A program made the position numbers and the translations under genes. From Rhodococcus sp. ABRD24 (GTDB lineage Bacteria; Actinomycetota; Actinomycetes; Mycobacteriales; Mycobacteriaceae): a stretch of DNA of 64,000 nt. The notes beneath the pieces were generated by a model. The model saw only the letters and a program-made list of their open reading frames with translations. It had not been told where the DNA came from and made no database searches. Of this stretch, positions 51,871 to 61,350 are shown piece after piece. The stretch lies in NCBI RefSeq assembly GCF_004328705.1, contig NZ_CP035319.1, positions 3,596,001 to 3,660,000 on the forward strand, in the 5' to 3' direction. Position 1 is the first letter of the stretch. Every line of letters begins with the position of its first letter.

Positions 51871-53490
51871 ATGCAGGTGCACAGTGGATCCGGTCACTGG
51901 GATGGCGAGGCGGACGTCGTGGTCGTCGGATTCGGGGCCGCCGGCGCCAGTGCGGCGATCGAGGCCACCGATCGCGGCGCGCAGGTGCTGGTGGTCGAGC
52001 GTTTCGACGGCGGGGGAGCAACCGCGATCAGCGGCGGCATCTACTACGCGGGCGGCGGGACGACGCAGCAGAAGGAGGCCGGATTCGACGACACCCCGGC
52101 GGCGATGCTCGACTACCTGAAGCTCGAGACGGAGGGAGTGGTCTCCGACGCACTGCTCGAGGACTTCGTGGGCCGCAGTGTCGAGAATCTGCAGTGGCTC
52201 GAGGAACTGGGCGTCCCGTTCGAAGGCAGCATGGCCCCGCGTAAGACGTCGTACCCCACCAACGACTACTACCTGTACTACTCGGGCAACGAGCTCGCGC
52301 CGCCATACGCTCAGGCTGCGAAGCCGGCGCCGCGTGGACACCGCACGAAGGGTCGCGGCACCTCGGGGAAGGTGTTCTTCGACGCGATGGCGAGGGCTGC
52401 ACGCCGGCGGGGGATCGACGTTCGTCCACAGACGACGGTGACCTCACTGATCACCGACGACACGGGCACCGTGATCGGTGTCGAATGTCGTGAGGTGGAT
52501 CCCAAGGCCCGTGCTCGACGGCGTCTGCATCGCGCGCTCGGGTCGTGGAACCGGAAGATGAACCTCTACTACCGGCCGGTCGGCCGACTCATGGACGGTC
52601 CGATCCGCCGGATCGAGTCCGAACACTCGGTGGTACGCCGGTACCGGGCGCGCAAGGGCGTCGTACTCGCTGCCGGCGGTTTCGTGTTCAACCAGAAGAT
52701 GTTGAAGGAGAATGCGCCGCGACATTCGGGCGGTTCGCCGCTGGGTACGATCGGCGACGACGGTAGCGGCATCGAACTCGGCCGGTCGGTCGGAGGCGCT
52801 ACGGACCGGATGGACCGGGTGTCCGCATGGCGCTTTTTCAACCCGCCGATCGCGATGACCGAGGGTGTTCTCGTCAACCGCGAGGGCCAGCGGATCTGCA
52901 ACGAACTGCTCTACGGCGCCAAAATCGGTGAGCACATCGCCGAGCAGACCGATGTCTCGGCGTACCTGGTGGTCGACTCGCGGATTCTTGCGGACGCCAA
53001 GCGCCAGGTGCCGGAGCAGACGTTGTGGTTCCAGCGCCTACAGACCACTTACCTCTACAGCGTCGGGAACAAGAAGGGCGCCACCGCCGAGGAATTGGCC
53101 CGCCGGACCGGAATCGACCCCGCGGGTCTCGCCCGTACTCTCGATCAGTACAACGCGGATCGTCGCGACGGTCGGCCAGACGCGATGGGCAAGGACCCCG
53201 CTCACGTCACGCCCCTGGTCGACGGTCCCTTCTATGCCTTCGACTGCTCGATCCGCATTCAGGCAGGATTTCCCTGCCCGGTGCTCACGCTCGGCGGGCT
53301 GACGGTCGACGAGTGGACCGGCGCGGTCACCGGCAGCGACGGTAGCCCTATTCCGGGTTTGTACGCTGCCGGTCGCAATGCGGTGGGGATCTGCTCGCAG
53401 TCGTACGTCAGCGGGCTGTCGATTGCCGACTGCGTGTACTCGGGTCGCCGCGCCGGGGCCGTCGTCGCGGGGCGCTCACCGGTGGCGTAG
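51871..53490 (+). CDS. FAD-dependent dehydrogenase, KstD/fumarate-reductase-like
   Basis: 539 residues from ATG 51871 behind gaggagaggg. The Rossmann FAD motif is DVVVVGFGAAGASAAIEA, then VERFDGGGATAISGGI; the C-terminal FAD contact is PGLYAAGRNAVGI. Related flavoproteins include 3-ketosteroid dehydrogenases and other enone or fumarate reductases. The ending SQSYVSGLSIADCVYSGRRA is found in steroid-type members. Substrate not determinable. Probably one operon with the monooxygenase (35-base gap) and the TetR gene (11-base gap). Confidence 0.85.
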   Translation: MQVHSGSGHWDGEADVVVVGFGAAGASAAIEATDRGAQVLVVERFDGGGATAISGGIYYAGGGTTQQKEAGFDDTPAAMLDYLKLETEGVVSDALLEDFVGRSVENLQWLEELGVPFEGSMAPRKTSYPTNDYYLYYSGNELAPPYAQAAKPAPRGHRTKGRGTSGKVFFDAMARAARRRGIDVRPQTTVTSLITDDTGTVIGVECREVDPKARARRRLHRALGSWNRKMNLYYRPVGRLMDGPIRRIESEHSVVRRYRARKGVVLAAGGFVFNQKMLKENAPRHSGGSPLGTIGDDGSGIELGRSVGGATDRMDRVSAWRFFNPPIAMTEGVLVNREGQRICNELLYGAKIGEHIAEQTDVSAYLVVDSRILADAKRQVPEQTLWFQRLQTTYLYSVGNKKGATAEELARRTGIDPAGLARTLDQYNADRRDGRPDAMGKDPAHVTPLVDGPFYAFDCSIRIQAGFPCPVLTLGGLTVDEWTGAVTGSDGSPIPGLYAAGRNAVGICSQSYVSGLSIADCVYSGRRAGAVVAGRSPVA

Positions 53491-53501
53491 CCTCCGGACA
53501 T

Positions 53502-54068
53502 GTGTCTGGCAATTACGAATCGACCCGCCGCAGGTTGACCGCGAAGCAGGCCGAGACCGTGTCTCGGCTCACCAAGTGTGCGGTCGAGGTGCTACGCGAG
53601 GGAGGATTCGCCGGGCTGACCGTGCGTTTGGTCGCGGCCCGGGCCGGGGTGGCTCCCGCAACCGCGTACACCTACTTTTCGTCCAAGGAACACCTTGTGG
53701 CGGAAGTGTTCTGGCGTCGGCTTGCCGAAATGCCGAGGGAAGACGCGACATCGGACGATCGGACTGCCCGTGCGGTGGCCGTGCTGCGCAGCGTTGCGCT
53801 CCTGGTGTCCGACGAGCCCGAGTTGGCGGCCGCGGTGACCACCGCGCTGCTCGGCCGGGATCCGGATGTGGAACACCTGCGGGCTCGGGTCGGGCTCGAG
53901 ATCCGTGAGCGGCTGATCGCCGCACTCGAGCCCGAGCCCGACCAGGACCTGGTCGAGGCACTCGAACTGCTCTATTCGGGAGCCCTGGTGCGTGCCGGCA
54001 TGGGTTACGGTTCCTATACGCGGATCGCCGATCGGCTCGAGATCTCGGCTCGGATGATCCTGCCCTGA
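53502..54068 (+). CDS. TetR-family regulator
   Basis: 188 residues from GTG 53502. The helix-turn-helix is VRLVAARAGVAPATAYTYFS, near residues 42-61. It closes the monooxygenase-dehydrogenase group and probably controls it. Ligand unknown. Confidence 0.85.
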   Translation: MSGNYESTRRRLTAKQAETVSRLTKCAVEVLREGGFAGLTVRLVAARAGVAPATAYTYFSSKEHLVAEVFWRRLAEMPREDATSDDRTARAVAVLRSVALLVSDEPELAAAVTTALLGRDPDVEHLRARVGLEIRERLIAALEPEPDQDLVEALELLYSGALVRAGMGYGSYTRIADRLEISARMILP

Positions 54069-54076
54069 CCGGGCGG

Positions 54077-54856
54077 CTAGACCGTGTAGCCGCCGTCGAC
54101 GTTGAGTTTCTGGCCGGTGATGAAGCCGGACTTGGGGCCCGCAAGGAAGCTGACCGCCTCAGCGATATCGACGGCAGTGCCGAACTTCTGCAACGGGATC
54201 CGGCTCATCGTCACGTCGAGTGCGCGCTGGTCCAGGCTCTGTGAGCTGATCAAGCGTTCGGCCATCCCGTCGACGAGCATGCCGGGTCCGACAGCGTTGA
54301 AGCGGACCCCGAAACGGCCTTCCTCGGCCGCGAACCCTCGGACGAGTGCCTCGACCGCGCCTTTGGTGCCGGCCGAGAGTCCGTCACGCACCGGGTAGCG
54401 GTCGGTGGCGGCGGTGGTTACCGCAACCACCGCGCCGGACGCTTCGCGCAGCGCCGGCAGGCACGCCCGCACGACGGTGAAGAAGGCGGTCGCCTCGGCA
54501 TTCAGATGCTCTGCGTAAGTGCGCGGTTCGACGCGGGACAGGTGGACCATCGGCACGTGTGGGCCGGCGGCGTGAACGAGGATCGACAGGTCGCCGAAGG
54601 TGGAGGTGACATGGGAGACCAGCTCCTCGAGCTGGGCACTGTCGCTCAGGTCCACCCGGTGTGCGGCGCCACGGACGCCGAGGGCTTCGATCTCGGCGAC
54701 GAGCGTGGCGGCCGTTTCGGTGTTGGATCGGTAGGCCAGCACCACATCGTGACCCTCCGCGGCGAGCTGCCGGGCGACGGCGGATCCGATACCGCCGGTG
54801 CCGCCGGTGACGAGTGCGGTGGTGGAGGGGGAAGAAGTCGACGAGGTTGTGGTCAC
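54077..54856 (-). CDS. Short-chain dehydrogenase/reductase with altered catalytic Tyr
   Basis: 259 residues from a GTG at 54856 preceded by gggagctggct. The cofactor site TGGTGGIG and the ending GFITGQKLNVDGGYTV are classical FabG-type. The usual YxxxK active site reads LSAGTKGAVEAL: Lys is present but the Tyr position is Ser, and the catalytic Ser region is VVAVTTAATDR. It may lack normal oxidoreductase activity. Converges on the TetR gene with eight bases between. Confidence 0.85.
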   Translation of the reverse strand: MTTTSSTSSPSTTALVTGGTGGIGSAVARQLAAEGHDVVLAYRSNTETAATLVAEIEALGVRGAAHRVDLSDSAQLEELVSHVTSTFGDLSILVHAAGPHVPMVHLSRVEPRTYAEHLNAEATAFFTVVRACLPALREASGAVVAVTTAATDRYPVRDGLSAGTKGAVEALVRGFAAEEGRFGVRFNAVGPGMLVDGMAERLISSQSLDQRALDVTMSRIPLQKFGTAVDIAEAVSFLAGPKSGFITGQKLNVDGGYTV

Positions 54857-54962
54857 AGCCAGCTCCCAGGGTTGTCGTTCCAAGCCATGGCATTCGTAGG
54901 GCAACCTAGCACTTGCTTGGCATGGCTGCTCCGCTTCGGGTCGGTGAGCGGGCGGAGGCAAT

Positions 54963-55856
54963 TCAGGCGTCGAGGCGCCGACGGCTGGTGAACCGTCTCT
55001 GCGCGCCCGATTGTGGATCGGTGAACTCGATGCTGCGCGCAAGCAGTTGCAGAGGCGTCGAGTAGTCGTCCGGCGCGACATCGTAGAACTCGGGGTAGAA
55101 GTTGTCGCCGAGGATCGGGACGCCGAGCGAGCTCATGTGCAGCCGCAATTGGTGTGTCTTGCCGGTGTGGGGGAGCAGACGGTACCGGCCGATGCCGTCG
55201 ACCGCTTCGATCAGCTCGATACGACTCTCGGCGTTCGGCGTTCCGGGTACCTCGCGGGCTTGTAAGACGCCACGCTCCTTGATGATTCGACTGCGGACGG
55301 TGACGGGAAGACGCAATGCCGGATCGTGCCGGGCCAGCGCTTCGTACTCCTTCGTGACCTTCCGCTCGTCGAACAGCGACTGGTACGCCCGGCGGGCCTG
55401 CCGACGCACCGTGAAGATCAGGACTCCCGCGGTGATCCGGTCCAATCGGTGCGCAGGGGTGAGCTCGGGTAGGTCGAGGTCCCGCCGCAGGCGCACCAGC
55501 GCGGACTCGGCGACGTAGGCGCCGCGCGGGGTACTGGCGAGGAAGTGTGGCTTGTCGACGACGAGCAAGTCGGTGTCGCGGTAGAGGATGTCGATCTCGA
55601 ACGGCACCCGCGCCTCGACCGGCGGGTCGCGGTAGAGGTACAGGAAGCTGCGTGGCCGGAACTCCGTGGCACCGGTGATCGGGGCGCCGGCCTCGTCGAC
55701 TACCTCTCCGGCTGCGACCTTCTCGAGAAGACGGGCGGTATCGGAGGGGAACCGGGCGAGGAGGTAGGCCACGGCGGTAGGCCACGGTCCGGAGTCCGGC
55801 AGGCGCAGACGAGTGGGGTTGAGGCCGTCGCGGACGGGCAGTGGGGCGGCGGGCAC
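54963..55856 (-). CDS. RluA-family pseudouridine synthase
   Basis: 297 residues from the GTG at 55856. The catalytic Asp is in AHRLDRITAGVLIF, and LLVVDKPHFLASTPRG and PHTGKTHQLRLHMSSLGVP are conserved family blocks. It isomerises uridines in rRNA or tRNA; which one is unclear. An S4-like region at the N-terminus is weak. Confidence 0.9.
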   Translation of the reverse strand: MPAAPLPVRDGLNPTRLRLPDSGPWPTAVAYLLARFPSDTARLLEKVAAGEVVDEAGAPITGATEFRPRSFLYLYRDPPVEARVPFEIDILYRDTDLLVVDKPHFLASTPRGAYVAESALVRLRRDLDLPELTPAHRLDRITAGVLIFTVRRQARRAYQSLFDERKVTKEYEALARHDPALRLPVTVRSRIIKERGVLQAREVPGTPNAESRIELIEAVDGIGRYRLLPHTGKTHQLRLHMSSLGVPILGDNFYPEFYDVAPDDYSTPLQLLARSIEFTDPQSGAQRRFTSRRRLDA

Positions 55857-55940
55857 GGTCCGACGGTACTCGCCCTCGGCGCGTCCGGGACACCTGCGCA
55901 AGCCGGCGCCCCGACCCTTGCGATTCCGTAGTCTGGGGCC

Positions 55941-56819
55941 ATGACCACATGGACCGCCCGGGACATCGTCGATCAGCAGGGCCGGACGTTCGTCGTCACC
56001 GGCGCGAACAGCGGGTTGGGGGCCGAGGCCGCGAAGGCACTCGCGAAGGCCGGTGCGCATGTCGTCCTCGCCTGCCGCGACGTCGGCAAGGGGCGCGCGG
56101 TCGCGGCGGACTTGGGGAGCAATGTCGAGGTCCGCAGGCTCGACCTCGCCGATCTGTCGTCCGTGCGTGAGTTCGCGGACTCGGTGGACGGCCTCGACGT
56201 ACTCGTGAACAACGCCGGCGTCATGGCCGTCCCGCTGCGGCGTACAGCGGACGGCTTCGAGATGCAGATCGGCACCAACCATCTGGGCCACTTCGCACTG
56301 ACGGGCCTGCTCCTGGGCAGGATTCGTGACCGGGTGGTGACGATGTCGAGCACGATGCACAAGATCGGCACCATCGATCTCGACGATCTCAACTGGGAGC
56401 GTCGGCCGTACAAGCGGTGGCCGGCGTACGGCCAATCGAAGCTCGCCAATCTGCTGTTCACCTACGAATTGCAACGCCGTCTCGCGGCGACCGGATCGAA
56501 GGTCAAAGCCCTTGCCTCGCACCCTGGTTACGCGGCAACCAATCTGCAGTCACACACCGAGTCGATCCAGGGCCGGATCATGACGCTGGCCAATCCGGTC
56601 ATTGCGCAGTCCGCCGAGATGGGGGTACTGCCAATGCTGTACGCGGCGACGGTGCCTGACGCGATCGGCGGGAGCTACCTCGGGCCGTCGTCGCTGTTCG
56701 AGACGCGTGGATACCCGAAGGTGGTGGGGTCGAGCAGGAAGTCACGTGACGAACGTGTTGCGGGACAATTGTGGTCGCTGTCGGAGCAACTGACCGATAT
56801 CACTTACACCTACGCTTGA
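55941..56819 (+). CDS. Short-chain dehydrogenase (retinol-dehydrogenase-like)
   Basis: 292 residues. Cofactor motif VTGANSGLGAEAAKALAKAG, NNAG core in VLVNNAGVMA, catalytic Tyr-Lys in YGQSKLANLLF with Ser in VTMSSTMHKIG. It belongs to the Rossmann SDR group common in mycolate bacteria. Substrate unknown. Divergent from the pseudouridine synthase gene. Confidence 0.9.
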   Translation: MTTWTARDIVDQQGRTFVVTGANSGLGAEAAKALAKAGAHVVLACRDVGKGRAVAADLGSNVEVRRLDLADLSSVREFADSVDGLDVLVNNAGVMAVPLRRTADGFEMQIGTNHLGHFALTGLLLGRIRDRVVTMSSTMHKIGTIDLDDLNWERRPYKRWPAYGQSKLANLLFTYELQRRLAATGSKVKALASHPGYAATNLQSHTESIQGRIMTLANPVIAQSAEMGVLPMLYAATVPDAIGGSYLGPSSLFETRGYPKVVGSSRKSRDERVAGQLWSLSEQLTDITYTYA

Positions 56820-56877
56820 CCAGATCTCCGGAGGTCGACGCACGGGTGCATTGGGCCGCGTGCACGGCGGGCGTGTC

Positions 56878-57567
56878 CTACGGCGCCGACATCGGTTCCG
56901 CGCTCCGGTCGCACTTTTCACTGCTCGCGCGCAAGCGGTCGTCGAGTTCGGCGAGGATCAATTCCAGGCCGTAGTCGAACTCGTTGCCGTACGCGTAGTC
57001 CTTGCCGATCACCATCTCCTGCACCATTTCCGCGAGATAGGGATAGGTGTCGGCGGGAATTTCGAGTTCGTGAACGAACTCCTCCGTTTGCTCGGCCGGC
57101 CCCATGGGCAGGTTCAGTTCGGTGAGCACGAAGCCGTACACATAGGCGTCGAGGACGGAGAATGCGTGTGCGGCCAGCGCGACCGGGAAGCCGTTCCTAC
57201 GCAGACAGCCGAGCACGGAATCGTGATGCCGTAGTAGCGCCGGGCCAGGCGACCGGCGCGACTCGATCAGGCTCACGGCCCAGGGGTGCTGTGCCAGCGC
57301 AGCTCGCTGCGACGCCGCGCGCCGCGCCATGGCTCGATGCCACGGGATGTCGTCGGATCCGGGCAGTTCGATCGCAGCGAAGATCCAGTCGGCGAGTCCG
57401 TCCAGCAGGTCCTCCTTGTTCGCAACGTGGTTGTAGAGGGACATCGCCTCGACTCCCAATTCCTTGCCCACGTTGCGCATGCTCACTGCGTTCAGGCCGC
57501 CTCGGTCGGCCACCCGGACCGCGGCCTCGATGATCCCGATTCGGCTGAGTGCCGGCCTTACCTTCAT
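56878..57567 (-). CDS. TetR-family regulator (AcrR/TetR_C type)
   Basis: 229 residues, ATG 57567 after gaaggatgtc. The helix-turn-helix is SMRNVGKELGVEAMSLYNHV. The C-terminal ligand domain is of the class found with TetR proper. It is divergent from the MDR oxidoreductase gene, and two identical-type operators lie between them, so it almost certainly represses both genes. Confidence 0.92.
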   Translation of the reverse strand: MKVRPALSRIGIIEAAVRVADRGGLNAVSMRNVGKELGVEAMSLYNHVANKEDLLDGLADWIFAAIELPGSDDIPWHRAMARRAASQRAALAQHPWAVSLIESRRSPGPALLRHHDSVLGCLRRNGFPVALAAHAFSVLDAYVYGFVLTELNLPMGPAEQTEEFVHELEIPADTYPYLAEMVQEMVIGKDYAYGNEFDYGLELILAELDDRLRASSEKCDRSAEPMSAP

Positions 57568-57592
57568 GACATCCTTCGTGACGTCTTGCTTC

Positions 57593-57640
57593 CTTACAGG
57601 CGTAAGCCTAGTCTACCCCCGTGAAACTTACGCCTGTAAG
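57593..57640. promoter_or_regulatory. Twin TetR operators
   Basis: CTTACAGGCGTAAG (57593-57606) and CTTACGCCTGTAAG (57627-57640), each a 5-base-arm palindrome, arranged as one large inverted repeat with 34 bases between centres. The right one overlaps the ribosome site of the MDR gene; the left lies 26 bases before the TetR start. Confidence 0.88.
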
Positions 57641-57649
57641 GAGGATGCT

Positions 57650-58597
57650 GTGAAGGCTGCGGTAGTCGATCGATACGGCCCCCCGAATGTCGTCCGCGTC
57701 GTGGAGGTGCCGAACCCTGCGCCGCGCGCCACCGAAGTGCTCGTTCGTGTGAACGCTGTGGCCGTTACGGCTGCAGATTCGCGAATTCGGGCGGCGCGTT
57801 TTCCGAGGGGCTTCGGCCCCTTTGCGCGGCTGATGTTCGGTGTCGTGCGGCCCCGTCGGAAGGTCCTGGGGTCGACGTTCTCCGGCGTCGTCGACGCAGT
57901 CGGCGCCAAGGTCGACGGTGTTGCCGTCGGTGACGAGGTCTGCGGAATGGCCGGAATGCGGATGGGGGCACATGCGGAGTTGGTAGCGGTGCCCGAGAGC
58001 AAGGTGGTCCGCAAGCCGGCGGCGGTGTCCCATCTCGACGCGGCCGCGGTGCTGTTCGGCGGTTCCACTGCACTGCACCTCCTCCGTGATCGGGGATCTG
58101 TACAACGTGGTGATGCGGTCCTGATCAACGGGGCGTCGGGAGCGATCGGCACCAGCGCGGTCCAGTTGGCCAAGTACTTCGGTGCACGCGTCACCGGCGT
58201 GACGAGTTCCGCCAACACCGCACTCGTCTCGCGAATCGGAGCCGATCGTGTGATCGATTACACGACCACCGACTTGTCGGACGTGGGGGAGCGGTTCGAC
58301 ATCGTGTTGGACGCGGTCGGCAACATCTCTCCCGCCAGCGGCCGGAAGCTTCTGACCGAGCGTGGGCGGCTACTGCTCGCCGTCGCGGACTTGTGGGCCA
58401 CCCTGGTGCCGCGACGTCGGGTCGTGGCCGGGGCCGCACCTGAGTCGACGGCCGACTTCGAACTGCTGCTGCAGCTGGTGGAGTCGGGTCAGCTCGCTGT
58501 GGTGGCGGAGGATCTCGGTGACCTCGAGGACATCGTGACTGCCTACGCCCGGGTCGACTCCGGTCGAAAGGTGGGCAATATCGTCCTTCGGCCGTAG
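57650..58597 (+). CDS. MDR-family NAD(P)-dependent quinone/alkenal oxidoreductase
   Basis: 315 residues from GTG 57650 behind aaggagg. The NAD(P) site is INGASGAIGTSAVQLAKYFG, and the N-terminal GroES-like part has PRRKVLGSTFSGVVDAVGAK. No structural or catalytic zinc cysteines, so a zeta-crystallin/quinone-reductase type. Likely a detoxification enzyme induced when the divergent TetR releases the twin operators. Confidence 0.88.
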   Translation: MKAAVVDRYGPPNVVRVVEVPNPAPRATEVLVRVNAVAVTAADSRIRAARFPRGFGPFARLMFGVVRPRRKVLGSTFSGVVDAVGAKVDGVAVGDEVCGMAGMRMGAHAELVAVPESKVVRKPAAVSHLDAAAVLFGGSTALHLLRDRGSVQRGDAVLINGASGAIGTSAVQLAKYFGARVTGVTSSANTALVSRIGADRVIDYTTTDLSDVGERFDIVLDAVGNISPASGRKLLTERGRLLLAVADLWATLVPRRRVVAGAAPESTADFELLLQLVESGQLAVVAEDLGDLEDIVTAYARVDSGRKVGNIVLRP

Positions 58598-58776
58598 CTG
58601 CCGCACCCGCAGAATCGTGCGGCGAACGATGGGCCGAATGGTGTGCCGGTTCTCACAGAAGCGCCGCGGCGGGTCCGAATGAGGTGGAAGTGTCGAGGTC
58701 AGGTCGCCCCGGGCCGTGGTTCACGCCCGATCGGGCTAAGTGGGGAACGCTGCCGGGTCGACAACCCTGGACGGCG

Positions 58777-58825
58777 GGGAATTCAACGTCCTCCGGGCAT
58801 GTTCCATGAGTCGATAGGACTCAAC
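58777..58825 (+). promoter_or_regulatory. HAIR-like element and ECF-type promoter before the Clp gene
   Basis: CATGAGT-N7-ACTCAAC (58805-58825) matches 12 of 14 fixed positions of the HspR-binding HAIR consensus CTTGAGT-N7-ACTCAAG. Just upstream GGGGAATT (58776-58783) and GTTCC (58801) are spaced like a SigH/SigE-type stress promoter. The ATG of the Clp gene is 17 bases after the element. Confidence 0.65.
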
Positions 58826-58842
58826 TTTGGAGGAGGCTGCGA

Positions 58843-61275
58843 ATGCCGGCATTCTTCGGGCCCGAGGGGCCCGGGCGCATCGACATCACCCGGCTCATGA
58901 GCCAGGACACTCAGACGCTCATGGCGGAGGCCGCGCAGTTTGCTGCCGGTCGCGGTGACACGGGCCTCGACGCCCTGCACATCCTGCACGTGGCGGCCGG
59001 TAAGGATCCGGTCCGCGACATGGTGCGGCGCGTCGGCGGAGACCCGGATGCCATCTCTCAGGCCGCGGAGGCGCATCTACCGCACGGCCGGGAGGCGGTC
59101 GTGACCGCGCCCACCGTCACTGCGGCGGGCCGACGGGCACTGCTCGACGCGCACCAGATCGCACGCGCACTGGGATCGACCTACATCGACCCGGAGCACA
59201 TCTTTCTGTCGATGATCTCGCACGCAGACTCGACTGTCGGGCGGATTCTGGCCTCGGCCGGTGTCACCCCGGAGTCGATGCAGTCCGCGGTGAACGCGGG
59301 TCCGTCCGAGCCCGAGCAGGACTCGGCTACTCCGACGCTCGACAAGTACGGCACCGATCTCACCGATCGCGCTCGTTCCGGTGGGGTGGACCCGGTGATC
59401 GGCCGCGCCGACGAGATCGAGCAGACCGTCGAGATCCTCGCCCGACGCACCAAGAACAACCCGGTGCTCGTCGGGGAGGCAGGCGTCGGCAAGACCGCGA
59501 TCGTCGAGGGGCTGGCGCAGCGCATCGTGGAGGGTGACGTCCCGGAGGTGCTGGCCGACAAGAAGATCATCCAGCTGGATCTCGCCGGCATGCTCTCCGG
59601 AACCCGCTACCGGGGCGACTTCGAGGAGCGGTTGACCAAGGCTGTCGACGAGATCCTCGCGCAGGACGGCCGGATCATCGTCTTCATCGACGAGCTGCAC
59701 ACCATCGTGGGTGCGGGCGCCGGGGGAGACGGTGCGATGGATGCCGGAAACATCCTCAAGCCCAAGCTCGCTCGCGGTGATCTGCACATCGTCGGCGCGA
59801 CCACGCTCGATGAGTACCGCAAGCACATCGAGAAGGACTCGGCCCTCGAACGACGGTTCCAGCCGGTGACGGTGAACGAGCCGAACGCCGAGGACGCTGT
59901 CGCGATCCTGACCGGTCTGCGCCCGCGGTACGAAGAGCACCACCGCGTCCGCTACACCGACGAGGCGGTCACCGCGGCCGTCGAGCTGTCGTCGCGGTAC
60001 ATCGCCGACCGGTACCTGCCGGACAAGGCGATCGATCTGATGGACCAGGCGGGTGCACGAAAGCGTCTCGAGCTCGGTGCTTCCGGTTCGGACGCGAAGG
60101 CGCTGCGGCAGCGGATCACGCGTCTCGAGAAGGAGAAGGAGCAGGCGGTCGGCGCCGAGCAGTACGAGCGTGCGTCGCAGTTGCGGGACGAGATCGCCGG
60201 TGTCGAGAAGCGACTGGCCGAGGCTCGTGACGGCGAACCCGTCGCGGCCGAGGTCCCGGCCGTGACGGCCGAGGGCATCGCCGAGGTGGTCGCCCGGGCC
60301 ACCGGAATTCCGGCCAGCCAGATGACGCAGAAGGAGAAGGAGCGCCTGCGTCGACTGGAGGACGAACTGCACCAGCGGGTCGTCGGCCAGGAGGACGCGG
60401 TGAAGGCGATCTCGCGAGCGGTGCGTCGCAGCCGCACCGGCATGGGCGATCCGCGTCGGCCCGTCGGCAGCTTCCTGTTCCTCGGGCCCACCGGTGTCGG
60501 CAAGACCGAGCTCGCGAAGGCGTTGGCGCAGTCGCTGTTCGGGGACGAGTCGAAGATGCTCCGGCTCGACATGAGCGAGTTCGGCGAGCGGCACACCGCG
60601 AGCCGGTTGGTCGGCGCCCCTCCGGGGTATGTCGGCTACGGCGAGGCCGGACAGCTCACCGAACGGGTGCGCCGGCATCCGTACTCGGTGATCCTGCTCG
60701 ACGAGATCGAGAAGGCACACCCGGACGTGTTCAACGTCCTGCTGCAGGTGCTCGACGATGGACGGCTCACCGACGGTCAGGGCCGGACGGTGGACTTCAA
60801 GAACACCGTGCTGATCATGACCAGCAACCTGGGGTCGGACATCATCTCCAGCAAGGGCGGTGCGCTCGGATTCACCACCGGTGATGCCGCGGCGGCCGAG
60901 AAGCCGTTGCGGGACAGGGTGATGGGTCGCCTGCGGGAGTCGTTCCGGCCGGAGTTCCTCAACCGGATCGACGAGATCGTGATCTTCCGGAAGCTCGAGG
61001 CCGAGCAGTTGCACCGGATCACCGATCTGCTGCTGAGCGAGAGCCGTGATCGGCTGCGTGCAAAGGACATCGACATCGAGTTCATGCCCGATGCGGTGGA
61101 TTGGATCGCCGAGCACGGGCACCAGCCCGAGTTCGGTGCGCGGCCATTGCGCCGGACCATCGCCAGGGAGGTCGACGATCGCATCGCCGATCTGTTGCTG
61201 GACGACGTACTCGACGCCGGCGGCAGGATCACGGTGACCGTCACCGACGACGAACTCGATCTGGTTGTGAGCTGA
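58843..61275 (+). CDS. ClpC-type AAA+ unfoldase
   Basis: 810 residues behind ggaggagg. An N-terminal Clp repeat domain ([20 protein letters not shown]) precedes AAA module 1 with [15 protein letters not shown] near residue 211 and [16 protein letters not shown]-like segment near residue 430 ([20 protein letters not shown]) and AAA module 2 with [14 protein letters not shown] near residue 547 follow. The tripeptide LGF near residue 675 in GGALGFTTG is the ClpP-docking loop, so it likely feeds ClpP rather than acting as a ClpB disaggregase. The N-domain differs from house-keeping ClpC1 (which starts MFERFTDRARRVV), so this is a second, probably stress-induced ClpC. Confidence 0.88.
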   Translation: MPAFFGPEGPGRIDITRLMSQDTQTLMAEAAQFAAGRGDTGLDALHILHVAAGKDPVRDMVRRVGGDPDAISQAAEAHLPHGREAVVTAPTVTAAGRRALLDAHQIARALGSTYIDPEHIFLSMISHADSTVGRILASAGVTPESMQSAVNAGPSEPEQDSATPTLDKYGTDLTDRARSGGVDPVIGRADEIEQTVEILARRTKNNPVLVGEAGVGKTAIVEGLAQRIVEGDVPEVLADKKIIQLDLAGMLSGTRYRGDFEERLTKAVDEILAQDGRIIVFIDELHTIVGAGAGGDGAMDAGNILKPKLARGDLHIVGATTLDEYRKHIEKDSALERRFQPVTVNEPNAEDAVAILTGLRPRYEEHHRVRYTDEAVTAAVELSSRYIADRYLPDKAIDLMDQAGARKRLELGASGSDAKALRQRITRLEKEKEQAVGAEQYERASQLRDEIAGVEKRLAEARDGEPVAAEVPAVTAEGIAEVVARATGIPASQMTQKEKERLRRLEDELHQRVVGQEDAVKAISRAVRRSRTGMGDPRRPVGSFLFLGPTGVGKTELAKALAQSLFGDESKMLRLDMSEFGERHTASRLVGAPPGYVGYGEAGQLTERVRRHPYSVILLDEIEKAHPDVFNVLLQVLDDGRLTDGQGRTVDFKNTVLIMTSNLGSDIISSKGGALGFTTGDAAAAEKPLRDRVMGRLRESFRPEFLNRIDEIVIFRKLEAEQLHRITDLLLSESRDRLRAKDIDIEFMPDAVDWIAEHGHQPEFGARPLRRTIAREVDDRIADLLLDDVLDAGGRITVTVTDDELDLVVS

Positions 61276-61288
61276 CGATACCCGGAAA

Positions 61289-61333
61289 AAGACGGCGGGG
61301 CAGGCGAATTCATCTCGCCTGCCCCGCCGTCTT
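61289..61333. terminator. Hairpin terminator after the Clp gene
   Basis: A 19-base perfect stem (AAGACGGCGGGGCAGGCGA) with a 7-base loop, between convergent genes; A-rich on the left and T-containing on the right, so it can work in both directions. Confidence 0.88.
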
Positions 61334-61350
61334 CGTCTGTGCAGGTTCTG

